A stretch of 64,000 nucleotides of DNA from Argopecten irradians. Taxonomy: Eukaryota > Mollusca > Bivalvia > Pectinida > Pectinidae. Both the position numbers and the translations under genes were made by a program. Below the pieces are notes generated by a model that was not told the DNA's origin, ran no database searches, and saw only the letters and a program-made list of their open reading frames with translations. Shown piece after piece: positions 38,483 through 50,700 of the stretch; position 1 is the first letter of the stretch; every line of letters begins with the position of its first letter. The DNA lies in NCBI RefSeq assembly GCF_041381155.1, contig NC_091140.1:19806864-19870863 (forward strand), in the 5' to 3' direction.

Positions 38483-41400
38483 CGACAGTTTTTGTTTTTA
38501 TCTAAAAACCATAGAGCAAGTCATTAAACAAATTTTATATTAATCCAAAAGATGTATCGGAAGTGCATATATATCCTCAGTAAATATTACGTTTGTTCAG
38601 TATTTCTTTGACAAAACTATCAAAATAAAAACGAAATATTCCAGTTAATCAAAATTTTATTGTTATTGATAATACAATTGAATTTCGTCTCAATAGAATG
38701 CATTCTGTTTTCAATGAATGACATATTTTTGTATTTGGAAATTATGCCAAGCACTGCATTTTCCATTTCGTCCTTAAATAGGGTCAAGTTGACGAATCTA
38801 GTATGTTTGTAATGTTTTAACGTTTTAAATAAACCGTAACCAAACACTTTCGTTGATTTATTACATCATAAGGTTTTTTTATGATATAAGGTTTTTTTCT
38901 GTAGTATTTCTTTTCAGTTTGTTTTGCTGGTTTTCCGTAAGCGACCGTAAATTTTTAATGAAACCAGATTATGAACTAACATCACATCAACCCTTTTACC
39001 CCGCCAGGCAAGACTATTTGTACCATTACTTGTTTAAAGGACGCCCCGTCATATCCAAAATTTAGTCGTATAATGTTAGCACAATACCTTGTAAGGTCTG
39101 AACCATAATGTCATCATTCTTGCCTCTAACGCCATCATCAATCAACGATAGCTGTCGGGAAGAGTTGATAAGTCGCAATCTTGTTGCTGATAACATTGAG
39201 GGCAACGAACGACAACTCTAAATATTGGATATCACGTGACCTCTTTTTAATATTTTTTCTATGTTTGAGGCTAGTGTATTGAATAACTTTAAGTATATTT
39301 TGCATAAGCATAAATATTTTAAGACCAAAAACTTACGAGGTAGTGTCATTTCGATCATGATAAAAGAACTTTGAAATTTCCAACAAAAAAAAACAAACAA
39401 TTATACTACCATTTTCGTTTGAGGCTGCGTGGTAATTGCAATAATACATTGACATTTATTTGTCTTAAGGACGTTAAGAACAGTGATCGAATGCGCCGTT
39501 CTTTCGGACCTCCTCGGGTCAATGAGTGCATTCGGAACTGCACATGAAAACTCTTTTGTGACTAAGATTATGAAGAATAGCGATCTATATGTTATCCGTC
39601 TAACGATATCTTACCTTTTAACGTTAAAATCAGGATAGTATAGTCGATAAACGGCGTATTTGTCGATATTGTACTTAGTTCGGTTTGCCGAAAGCTTGAT
39701 ACCGGGTGAAAATCAAAGTTTGTACGGTAGGTGTAGGACCTAGTTTCGACAAACTACATGTAGAAAAAATAATGTTGTCAGATCTTTGAATTTGGCTAGG
39801 CTTATATAACATGAAGCTACATGTATCTTTTGAGAAGCAAATTACATAACTCATAAAAACAGACTGATATGTGCCGATACGGTCTCGATCTTGTACTGAA
39901 TAAAATGAGATTTCATAACAAATGATTAAAACATTTTCTGTTAAACTCAGTTAAACTATGAACATTTGACACTTAATATACATGTGTTTTAAGGGAGATA
40001 CATAATTAAATCAAGATATTCCAATTTTGCCGAGTAATCCAGATAGTATAAAACTACAGATACAGAAATATTTTCATGTCTCCATCGCCCCACCCCTGCT
40101 TTTCGTTCAATTTGTGCAAGCTAGTATATTTCATGAATATTGCGTATGTAGATGTCTACATGTATCATGTTTAGCTAATATGATCCTCAATAAGCACTAA
40201 CACGTTCGGGAAACAAGACTTTATTTACTGTATACATGTACGATAGGCATAGGCCTAACTACTCTAATTAGATGGCATGTATTTCCCGTTTTGAGAAAAT
40301 GCATGGAAGTACTCCGATTCATTTGATTAAATACTACATGTATCTTACGAAAAAGCACATGTAAGCTAGTGTCAACAACAGTATTATATCTGTGATATAG
40401 AAACTAAACATGTACATGTAGTCATAGACTGATTTATTTCCCTGTCTACAGTAATCAGCTGAACGTAGATCGAGGATTCAGAATAAGAGATTTTTTTTCT
40501 TAGGCGTACACTTGCCGTACAGGTTATATTGAGGATCCAAAAATCTGTTTTAGTTTACTTCGGATAATAAATATATATCTACATGTATTAGATATGCAGA
40601 TATCTCATCAAAAAACTTACAAAGACATACAGTTGTGTATAATGACATCGATCGTTGTCACGTAGACGCTTTTCATCGTTACAAATTTGGCGCCAAATTC
40701 AAATTTATGCTTGAATATCTGCCTCAAACGACTATTGAATCTAAGATAACTTGACGATGGAAAGATAGAATTTGATAAAATACTTTTCCGCTAAAACAAT
40801 ATAAAATCATGGATTGTCTAACGGGTAAATGAAGTGGAGTCTTTACACGGAATTTTCCATATTCATTTTTCAGATATTATGTCCAGGCAAAATAATGACT
40901 TAATTGTGCCATTTCTTAGCTTTGTATAGCATCAAATCGGTGGCATCGTGACACAAAATTAACAGGTATAACAGTTTATATTATCAGACTATTATACTTT
41001 ATAATGTTGAATATTTAAGAAGTACTTTATACAAATATTCCCGCTCGATTTCGGTCTAATAATATAATTGTGAAAAAAGTCTTTTTTAGGGGGTAGGGGT
41101 ATAGAAAGGCTAATTACTAAAAAAAATCCGCGGTCAATTTTTTTTATATTCTTTCATCATAATCCAAACAACTGTCTAATTATGTGGACAAAAAATAAAG
41201 AAAATTAAACGACACAATTTTTTGAAATTAGGTATTTAAGTTGAAATTCAAATGCAAAAATTGGCCCTTTTTAGGCCTCATTTACACGTATTCGCGTGAA
41301 AAATTCACAATTAATGTATTTTTAAGAGTGGAAACGACATTGAGGTCATTGATAGCTATATAAACTACATATTAAAGATAAAAAAAACGCTGTTGTTTGT

Positions 41401-42399
41401 AATATTTCAGTCAATTACCAAGCTTTGAAAATATGTGTGTAAAATTGTATTTTGAGAAAAACAGACAGTAAAGTAGTGTTATTGAGAGTACAATATTTCC
41501 AAAACCGCACGGTCAAATTTCAAATAAAAGCCTTAATAAACAGTTTATTAACCAATCTTTCAGTGAGCAAATTTTAAAGAAAATTAAACGAGGAGAAATT
41601 TTTAGGCCTAACTGTATCGAACCACCTTAATGTCTTTTGAACCGACTGTTAAAGCCCTATTGGTTGAAACTTGAAACAAAATCTCTCAACAACAAATCTA
41701 CGTACCGGTAGATATCAGCAACCACCTATTAGCATGCCTTCTTCAGCCCTAGCTGTGGTCAGTTAGGAGCTAAAAAGCCCCAGAGATTCACTCTAAATGG
41801 TTTAGATAATTTTATCGACAAAAAGGTCCCTAGGAACTTAAATAAATTGTAGTAAATGTTCATGTTCATTGAAGTCTGTAAAATGGAAAATAGAATATTT
41901 GATATCCCATAAAACTCTTTTTGTGTGCTTTTTGTTTGTGTCAGTTTCATATTATCGAGTGTTTCTTATAACATGCTAGGAATCATAAATATCCTAATTT
42001 ACACAATGACAACAATTTGGTTCTTTTAATGCACCACTCTTTGATTTTGATAAGTACTGAAATCGCTATCCGTGCTATTTTCGTTGTTAGATTGTTCGAA
42101 TTTTGTGGTCTACCTTGATTTAGCATTTTATTGCAAAAAAAAAGCATAATTTATCAAATGTTCATCTATTCTTCCTTCGTTTGGCTTTCTCCTGTTCTGT
42201 GGAGGCTTCATATGAATATAGGTTAATATCCGATGGTCTAGTTTGATTCTATTTAGATAAGAGCTATTACATTGCACTGTGGTTAAACTTCTGCAAATAA
42301 CGCAATCACTCACAAATTCTCACAAATAGGGATCACATACGATATCCCTTTTATGTATTTTTTACGGATTGACTGTCTACGAATTGTTGTTTCCTTTTC
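38483..42399. other. Intergenic, no firm gene
   Basis: AT-rich with many ACATGTA words. One weak candidate exon at about 38919-39065 is listed separately. A stretch at about 41040-41640 rich in A/T runs and ending TCGAACCACCTTAATG looks like dispersed repeat but cannot be assigned. Confidence 0.4.
38919..39065 (+). CDS. Weak candidate terminal exon
   Basis: An acceptor-like tract (TTTCTTTTCAG, about 38908-38918) is followed by an open frame reading KPDYELTSHQPFYPARQDYL and then KGRPVISKI before TAG. The residue mix is more protein-like than nearby chance frames, but no upstream exon, poly(A) signal or family match is seen. It could equally be chance. Confidence 0.18.
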   Translation: MFCWFSVSDRKFLMKPDYELTSHQPFYPARQDYLYHYLFKGRPVISKI

Positions 42400-45300
42400 A
42401 GGTTCGTATGTTCCCAGATCTGGCAAGGTTTTCTTTGTGATTTCAGTGTTTTCTGACGTGGCGGTGCGCTGCAGTTTCTACTCATTAACCAATACTAAAT
42501 CCTTAACACACAAATTCACAGATGCATCAAAACTACTTAATACAGTAAATTCTCCATAACTGAGAAAGCCGAAGAAAGCTATGGTACACACAGTTTCTAA
42601 CATCAAGTCTTTTGATGTGGTGTGCAGATAGTGACACATACTTTCTAAAATTGAAAAGGTAATAGACAGTCTAGTAGAAGGCCGTTTAACTTGAGACCTA
42701 TTTACACCGTTTAAGATCGCATGAAGTCGCGGCATCTCTGAAAACAATGGATATGTAATATTCCGCTCGAGACACATGACCCTGATACCACAGATGTACA
42801 GTTTAATGGTAGTGTAGGAAATATTGCCACTGAAACAGTAGGCTACAAATTGGATCAAATAGTCCTCTGACACTGGTAATTGTGGTAGAATTACACTTGC
42901 GATCAATCCAGAGAACAGTAAGAAGTGTATATGTACTTATCGAATCCCGTTTGATATGCCCTTCTGGTTGGCGGAGCTATAGATGCTGACCAAAGTTCCT
43001 GTATTGTTGATTCGATTCCCACAGTACGATTGTCGGTGGAGGTACTATGCAGGGAAGTAAGTCGGATTGGGGTGGAAGACGTCTGAAGCGTGCTATCTGC
43101 AACCGAGATAAAGATTGTGCAATGTCATTTAAGTAACCAGGAACATGTTTTGACAATACATGAAAGTTAAACGATGAAGCACACAGTGTAAAGCTACGGA
43201 CTAAGGGCATTATGTGGGGAGATTTAGACCGGCATTTCTGTAAAATGTTCACTGCTGCTAGATTATCACACATAAATACTATTTTCTTGCCTACCCACAG
43301 GTGACCCCATATCATAGCAGCTACCACTATTGGATAAAGCTCTTTGAACGCGATAGATAGTTCACTGGTCTCTACAAATGAGTTGAGAAGGTTCATTGGC
43401 CATGGTTCCACAAACCAAAGTCCCTGATAATTGCCGCCATAACCTAAAGTACCCGAGGCATCTGTAAAGAGCCGCATATCATCTGAAGATATTTCTGTAG
43501 CATTGTAAAAAATGGAGACACCTTTCCAGTTAGCTAAGAAATATAGCCATAAGCGGATATCTTCTCTGCATTCGTTGTTCAGCTTAATAGTGGTGCAATT
43601 CCGTAGTTGTAGTGGACAATCTAATAAGATGTGAGACAAATGATCTACCCTGAAGTACCACACGACTGGCGAAATTAAGAGAAGCTGAAGTCATTCTCTC
43701 TTAGTACACGAGGGTCTTGATTGGAATGATTTTAAGAGTTCAACAATCCTGTTTAGCTTGTCCATAGGTAGTCTAGCTTCCATCATGTCGGAGTCTAATA
43801 CAATACCGAGATATTCCATCACAGTATTAGGACCGCATGTTTTATGTTTAGCCATAGGAATACCTAGTCGCTGGAAGATGAGATGCAACAGGGCCAAGCT
43901 CCTGTCGCCACACTTTTCCGGATGTTCAAAGGTGATAAAATCATCCAAAAGATGTAAGATGTGTTTGATACCGTATCTATGTTGTGCTATCCAACAAACT
44001 GCCTGTGACAAGTTGTCAAATATCTTTGGACTAGGGCAGCAGACAAAAGCTAATTTATTATAAAGATAAAACTTATCCTTCCATTTAACACAAAACATGT
44101 GCCATTGCGACGGTAGTATTGGGATGATCTTAAATGCGTCTGATATGTCAGTCTTACACATAGTAGTCCCTTTCCCAAGTTCCATGATTTTTTCTAAATA
44201 GCGTCATCACTGCTAACGTATGACAACGAACAAGAATCCTAATCAATTAGTTCGTTAACACTAGGATTATCTTCGTCTTTATGTGGTGCTGAAAGGTCGA
44301 CAAAATGACGGGGTTTCCCAAAGTACTTCCCGAATGACACACCGATAGGGCTGACCCTATAGCTTGCAAACCGGTAATTGTTCATGTGGTCCTTCTAAAA
44401 TCCCCTTTTCCACTTCCGATTGACTAATTCTATCTAATATTTCTAGTTATGTAATAGCTGATCTTGGATTCTTACATTCTTTTGTCGGCAGTCCAATCTG
44501 CGAAATCATGGTATCGAAACCGTTGGATAAACCCTCACATAGGTACTGAACAAAATCATGATCATGGTGTGAGGCAAGTTCTTGGCGTAACCTAGAGATA
44601 TTAGCTGGAGTATCCACGTTGACACTATGTTCTGTAATTTGTTGTCATTGTTGTGACCCATTGCCTGTTTTGGTCTGCCTGTTCGAATTATTTTTACACA
44701 TGTCAGCACCGTGGGTCGTAGATTTACATGAATGGCACGCGTGGTAAAGCGAGCAGTTGTCTCCACGGGTACATTTCCCAGCGTAGAAATTGTTACACAC
44801 TTCACGGCCATCAATCTTTGTTTTAGGTCGTCCTTACCTATCATTGTCTTTTTGGTTGTGATTCTTATTGTTTGGGTTTCGGATAGTCTTCTTATATCTT
44901 TGTTGAGGACAAAAGGAGGTGTTGTGCGACGTCAAATTGCACAATTGGCAGGTGTTGACTTTTGTATTACCAACAATCATGGCCAACAGGCCATTTTCCC
45001 TGACAGACCAGTCTACTTTGGCTAAATTATCTTTAAGAGTTGTTGCTGCCCTTGCCGAAAACTGACAGTGGTAATCGTAAAATCGGTTTCCATAAACGTT
45101 GTAAATCTCGATGATGTTGGCCTCGTATCTGTCGAGTTCAACCCTCCTTAAGGGAACTTATTGGCACATAGTTCTTTTAAATTTCCCAAACGCGGTTATG
45201 AACTCGCTAATAGTTAGGGTTTTGGATAGACGTGGGTCCTCTGTGTCATTAATATTGATGTTGATTGCGTTGTTATCCCTATCGTCGGATTCACGGCTCT

Positions 45301-46170
45301 CGTATTTTGGCATAAACAAGTGTGCTAGATTAATGTCGTGGCCTTCCCAAATTCGGGTTTTTTTTTCAGTTTCTCAGGAATTAATTAAAGGTGAGGTAGA
45401 GCCTCTAATGGAACCCCGAACTCAGTTCTAGGCAAAGTATACGAGGTATACGCACCTGTGTTAGATGTAGATCCGCTTGACTCTGGTACGACATTTGCGG
45501 CAGTGTATTCTGTTTCTCGACAATGTCTTTCACTGTATGTTGAAGACTTATCACAGTCTGTTGCATGTTTTGCACTACGGAAATCAGTGATTGAATGTTT
45601 GTGTTTGTACTCTCAATGGGGCGGTCATGTTTGCGGCTGACGTCATCGTTGTCTGTGGTCGCGTATTGATACTACAGGTAGTGTGAACCACAGTACCGCT
45701 CTGGGTCATATCTACAGATGGATCCGCATTGGGAAGTGCAATGTAGATCTGCTCCAGATTTGTGTGGAACAGAAGAAACGTCGGCAGAATTTTCATTTGA
45801 TAAGTTTTCCTGTGATGGTTCTTCGTGTATGATCGCCGAGGTAGACGATCTAGGGGCTGACACGCGTTCGGTTCCAGATCGAGGAGTCGATCGTCGACGA
45901 TCTCTGCCGATGTTTTCCATGTAAACACTCTTTAAAACATTCTTACTAAAATTGTTTGGCATTTTTATGCCTAAGTTGAACAGTTTTTCTCGTATTTGAG
46001 TCGAAGTCCAGTTCGCTGGGTTTTGAGAGTCCCATGGCACATTACGCAAAAATGAACGGCCCCTAGGGCGTCGAGACGCCATTGTCCAGCGTGGTCTTTG
46101 TTTAGCTTTAGGTCGAGGCCTCACTGACCGATATAATGTTCTTTTATCGAAAGTCTGAAATATCACAAAT
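42400..46170 (-). mobile_element. DIRS-like (tyrosine-recombinase) retroelement fossil, fuller copy
   Basis: Read on the minus strand the parts come in DIRS order. A gag-like region (46.17-44.5 kb) has an Arg-rich start and a Cys/His knuckle (CTRGDNCSLYHACHSC type). A reverse transcriptase (about 44.19-43.69 kb) has KTDISDAFKIIPI and LLDDFITFEHP at the catalytic site. An RNase H (about 43.66-42.98 kb) has LFTDASGTLGYGG, ELYPIVVAAMIWG, CDNLAAVNIL and HVPGYLNDIAQSLSR. A tyrosine-recombinase region (about 42.9-42.4 kb) has YTTIKLYICGIRVM and TIAFFGFLSYGE. The RT-RNase H-YR order with no integrase is what separates DIRS-type elements from Ty3/Gypsy. It is broken, with more than half a dozen breaks by eye. 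The outer limits and the inverted/split repeats typical of the order were not found. Confidence 0.78.
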
Positions 46171-47783
46171 ATAGTCAGATGTGTATTCCAAATCGTAGAT
46201 GATTATTTCGTGTGGAGTATTTAGTTGTGGTAGGATAGTGTTTGAATAATTGTCCGAATGCACTGGTCAAGATACTGATGCTGCCACAGCTCCTAATTAA
46301 TGGCGATACAGAATCTACTGACCAATCAGTGACCTAGAAATTTGGCCCCTACTCTGGACTTGTTACTGACTGGGTCTCCCTGTTGTGCCCCGGCTATGGC
46401 ATACCATTGTAAAGCATGATATAACTAGTCATAATAGGAACAGCATTACTATTAGAAATTGAGAAAAAATTGTTTGTCATCATAAACATGGATTATCTAT
46501 ATAATCCTTAATATATTCATGTTATTGGATTCAAGATAGATAACTCGCGTAAGCTAAAGCAGAAGATCCTCGATCTATCAAGTCTATCTCATCTTTCGAT
46601 AATTTCACAAACTATCATATGCATTAGAACAATTATATTGCTCTACATCAACCCTCGTATAAGAGTTGGTAAGTGCGTTTTGGTATACATGTAATTAGAC
46701 TTTAGAGGAGCAATTAAGACACTAATTACATAAATGGTCATTTCTTATACGTGATGAAATCAGTTGCAGTTTAGGAAAACAAAATTACTGTAAAGAGATG
46801 TTTTTTTCGGACATATATACAATCTATTTTGTATTCTGTATCCAACTCAATTTTATATGAATTAGGGTTTGTTCAACACAATACAAATACTGCACATTAT
46901 GGTAAAAGATAATTTATTAAATGATAATACATCAAAGTATCTCGAAAATCTCGTTTTACACTGCCATTAAAAAAATAAAAGTCGTTTCGGAAGGTATTTA
47001 GGCTATACCGTCTTTGCATACAGAGTTAGCTCCCTTACGGGTAGGTATCGATTGTTACGTCATTCTTTTGTGAGGACAATTCATGTCGTTTTCTCCGAAA
47101 AGTATTACGTTACGCTCGTAAACACATGAGGCCACAATCAGTACCTACCTGTAAGGACAGATATCTTTGCAATATGCAAATACAGAATAAACCACTTCAT
47201 TTTTGTGAGGAACACAATTTTGCGTCATTTCGCTAAAGAGCTCGAAACGTTTCGCAAATAATAGTAAAAAAACGTGTGTAAACCAATGCATGACTGTAAT
47301 GGAGAACCTTTAATCGCAACTTGAAAATTCGCGAATGTATCAAAATAAAGATAACGCAAAAATAATGTAGAGAAAATGAAGTGGTTTGAACCAGCTCCTT
47401 ACCCGTTATAGTGGATAGTTATATATCCATAACATATTGTTAGCCAATATTCTTATTAATTTACTTATTTGATAATTGTTTGATGTATATCGACGATAGT
47501 GTATGTACGTTTGTTCCAGCTTTTCTTTGCACCTAACTTTGCTACCAAGGCGCTATCGCTGGAAAGTCCATGTAAAGACTACAATCAAAATAACGTCATG
47601 TAAGTGTTCAGTTAAAACCCTTTCATACCATCTTTCCCTACACTCAAGCCATGATAAACTTCGTCATTCTCACCGACGTTCATTGTCTGACCATTTTTCT
47701 CTGGGTCCTGTGGATATTTATAGTCCACCAGTTCAGCGACTACAACAGAAAACTTTCGGTCTTTATACAAGGATATTGCGGGG
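46171..47783. other. Intergenic and probable 3' flank of gene E
   Basis: No gene is supported apart from a minus-strand open frame continuing past the gene E stop (to 47612) and a plus-strand frame at 47503-47847 that overlaps it; one or both are shadows. The rest is AT-rich. Confidence 0.35.
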
Positions 47784-50700
47784 TCAGCTTGTCCGTTTGC
47801 CCGTCGTGCTGGCACTGCTAGGTAAACTCGGGGGTATAACAGCATAGTGGTCGGACAGGGCTGGAGACAGATACCGGTAAAAGTCCTTGTAGTGAACATC
47901 ATGCGGGTTCCCTCTTCTTTGTTTGTCGAATTCCAGAACATGTTTTTCGCGTTCTATTACTGCAACAGAAAAAAAGGTCAGTGGATATTATAGAATGTAC
48001 ATTCACTAAAAAGAGTATTTCTGCTAAAAATGGAGAAAAATGAATAGACTATGTGCAGTAGTATCTGAATTTTAAGATTTCTAAACAGCATTTATTTCCA
48101 CATTTAAATTTTTGCATGAAAAAACTTACAAAAGAAAAAGGAAAAATAAGACTGTATCAAGCACAAGTTACGTGTGTCATACTTTAAAAACGGTTTAGTT
48201 TAACACATATTTAACCGAGCTCATAAAATTTAAAACAAAGAATTATCAACTGTTTATAACATTTGCAATGAAATTATCACATGTATTGAACAGGAACAGC
48301 AGATGCAACAAGTATACCCGGCATAAATATATCTGAAAGCAAAGTAAAACTTACATTCCGGTGAAGGCAGTGGGTTTCTAACTTCTGTGTTGGCTTTCCT
48401 GAGATTGCCATAAAGCCCGAAGTCTCGGACTTCCTCCTGAACACTATTGGGTTGGTATATATCCAGATTCTGTACTTTCGGTTGTTCTATTCTCGCAGCT
48501 TGTTTCTTCTTCTTCATTTCCCGATCTTGTCTTCGCTGAAAATCTGGAATCAAAGACGATAAAATGTAAGTATTAGCATATTTCACATGGAAACAATTAA
48601 ACAGCTTCCCCTCTTGTGGTCCTTATGCCGTATTTCAGCGCTTATAGATATCCAGGTCAGGTTGACAGCCATTTTGCCACTATCTTGAAAGTTATGTAAA
48701 ACTTAATGTCATTGGTCGATTGGTTTTACATAACTTTAGCAGTAGCAGTAAGATAGCAGTAAAATGACCGTCAACCGGTTAACTATTAGCGCTGGAAAAC
48801 GACATAATGACCACCAGAGGGGGATTTGAACGAAGCGTCAAACAAGTCAAAACGTTTGTTTTCACCTGGGTTTTTTTATGTCAAAGCCTGTTATTGTAGG
48901 CTGCCGTGTTTTCAGTGTAGCGAATAGACATTCTCGTTTGCAAAAATGTTCTCGATCGTGTCCGAAATTCGACAATGTTTCAAATTTCGAGGCTTTTTGT
49001 GAAAAAAAGTAGACTAGTTCAGTAGAACTTCTTGTTATCATCTTGAAGTTTAATATCTTCACTCGAAGCTGCTAAATACCTATGATTTGTGGTAATATGT
49101 CGGGACATCTCAACCTCTCAGCCACTGCGGACCCACAATGACATTGTAAGTATTATTCACTATTAATAACTATCAATCGACAATTCTGGAAAGATTTTAA
49201 TACCTGATATGCCTTGTTACTTAATAATTATTAAACGGTTAATTAGTATCTTTGTAGTTAGCTCCCTTTATCCATTCGTAAATAAAATCCACCGTTAAGA
49301 TAAGATGAAATCAATGTAAACTTATGTTCCGAAATAAACATCTGATTGAATACTTAATATGGAGTAAAAAGAAAGATGGCCGTTCCTGTCTTCAAATAGT
49401 TCTTTCTAGAACAAGTTAATGTCTTGTTTTATCCATCTCACTACGGCTACTTGAGAATATACCGTGTACCACAACATTGTCGTAGAACTGTATAAATCGA
49501 TTTCAATCTACGACATGGACCAAAAATCTGAAATATCCAGTGAATGTGCCTTTTATTATATTAGTTTCAAATGAGAATGTCATATTTCCAGCAGTGTATT
49601 TCACAATCTGACTGCATCCACTATGTTTATCATAGCGAATCCAACAGTATAAAAGACAAAGCGAAACTATAAACTAATGCATTACAACACACTCTCAGTC
49701 TTGTAAAGTCATATAACCAGCACGTGACTTGAACCGACCAATCATCCTGCTCAACCACTTGATTATACAGTAGAAAATGTATAGTATGTTCCCTGTGCAT
49801 CAAAAACGTTGTTTAAAAAGCTGAATTATTTCATCTTGGAGAAACCATTAAGTGGTCCAAGTCTATACGTTTACATATATATGTATAACAATATTTAACC
49901 TACTGAATTTTTAACAATACCATAAAAGCTATAAAAATGAATACTGATGAATATAAATTTTAAGTATTAGGTTATTTAACTAGTTAAAATAAGACATACA
50001 AGAACAATGTTTTTTGTAATATACATCTACATACCGGTAGATTCCCTGTGTAAAATCCTTAACGACGTGACATGCATGATCCCAGGCTTTTAGTGAAACA
50101 CTGAACAAAATACAATGTCGTGTTTCCGGAGAAATATTATTACCACAGAATATGCCTTATTTCATAAATCCACGTGGCACCAATGACTAGCAGTTACACT
50201 ATGGGTTACGTAGTGTTACGATGAGTACACGGCCAATACACAACGCTTTTGATCTGTCTAGTATAAACAACCATGAGCGGGTACCTTTCCATTTCAAAGC
50301 ATTGACAGCTTGATATTAATGATGAATTTTATAACTATTATTAAAATGCAATTTTTAATCAATTCGCTAACATCGCTAGTATTTTAACAAACTTACAAGT
50401 TATTTCAAATATTCAGAAGTAAGAAGTAAAAAACGTGGTATAATTGTTAGAAAAATGACTAAAATCAATACCAAATTAACGATAACTCAGGTTAAGCATA
50501 CAGTACATTTGCAAAACCGACGAGTCACTCTCGGTTATGGCGAATTGTTATTTGCTTTTCAATTCTTAAGAGCTTATACCCGTTCAAATCCCACTTAATC
50601 CGTAATCAGTAGCAATAAACACGCCGATTTAATGGTCATGTGATATCTACATCCAATATACACAAAATCCGATTTCACACTTGTTGTAAGTAATCTCTGT

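Noticed and set aside
45111-45924. Plus-strand frames inside the fuller DIRS-like fossil
   Set aside because: They are opposite the gag-like region and have no similarity to known proteins.
50580-50600. GTTCAAATCCC word as a tRNA B box
   Set aside because: No matching A box or cloverleaf could be drawn around it.
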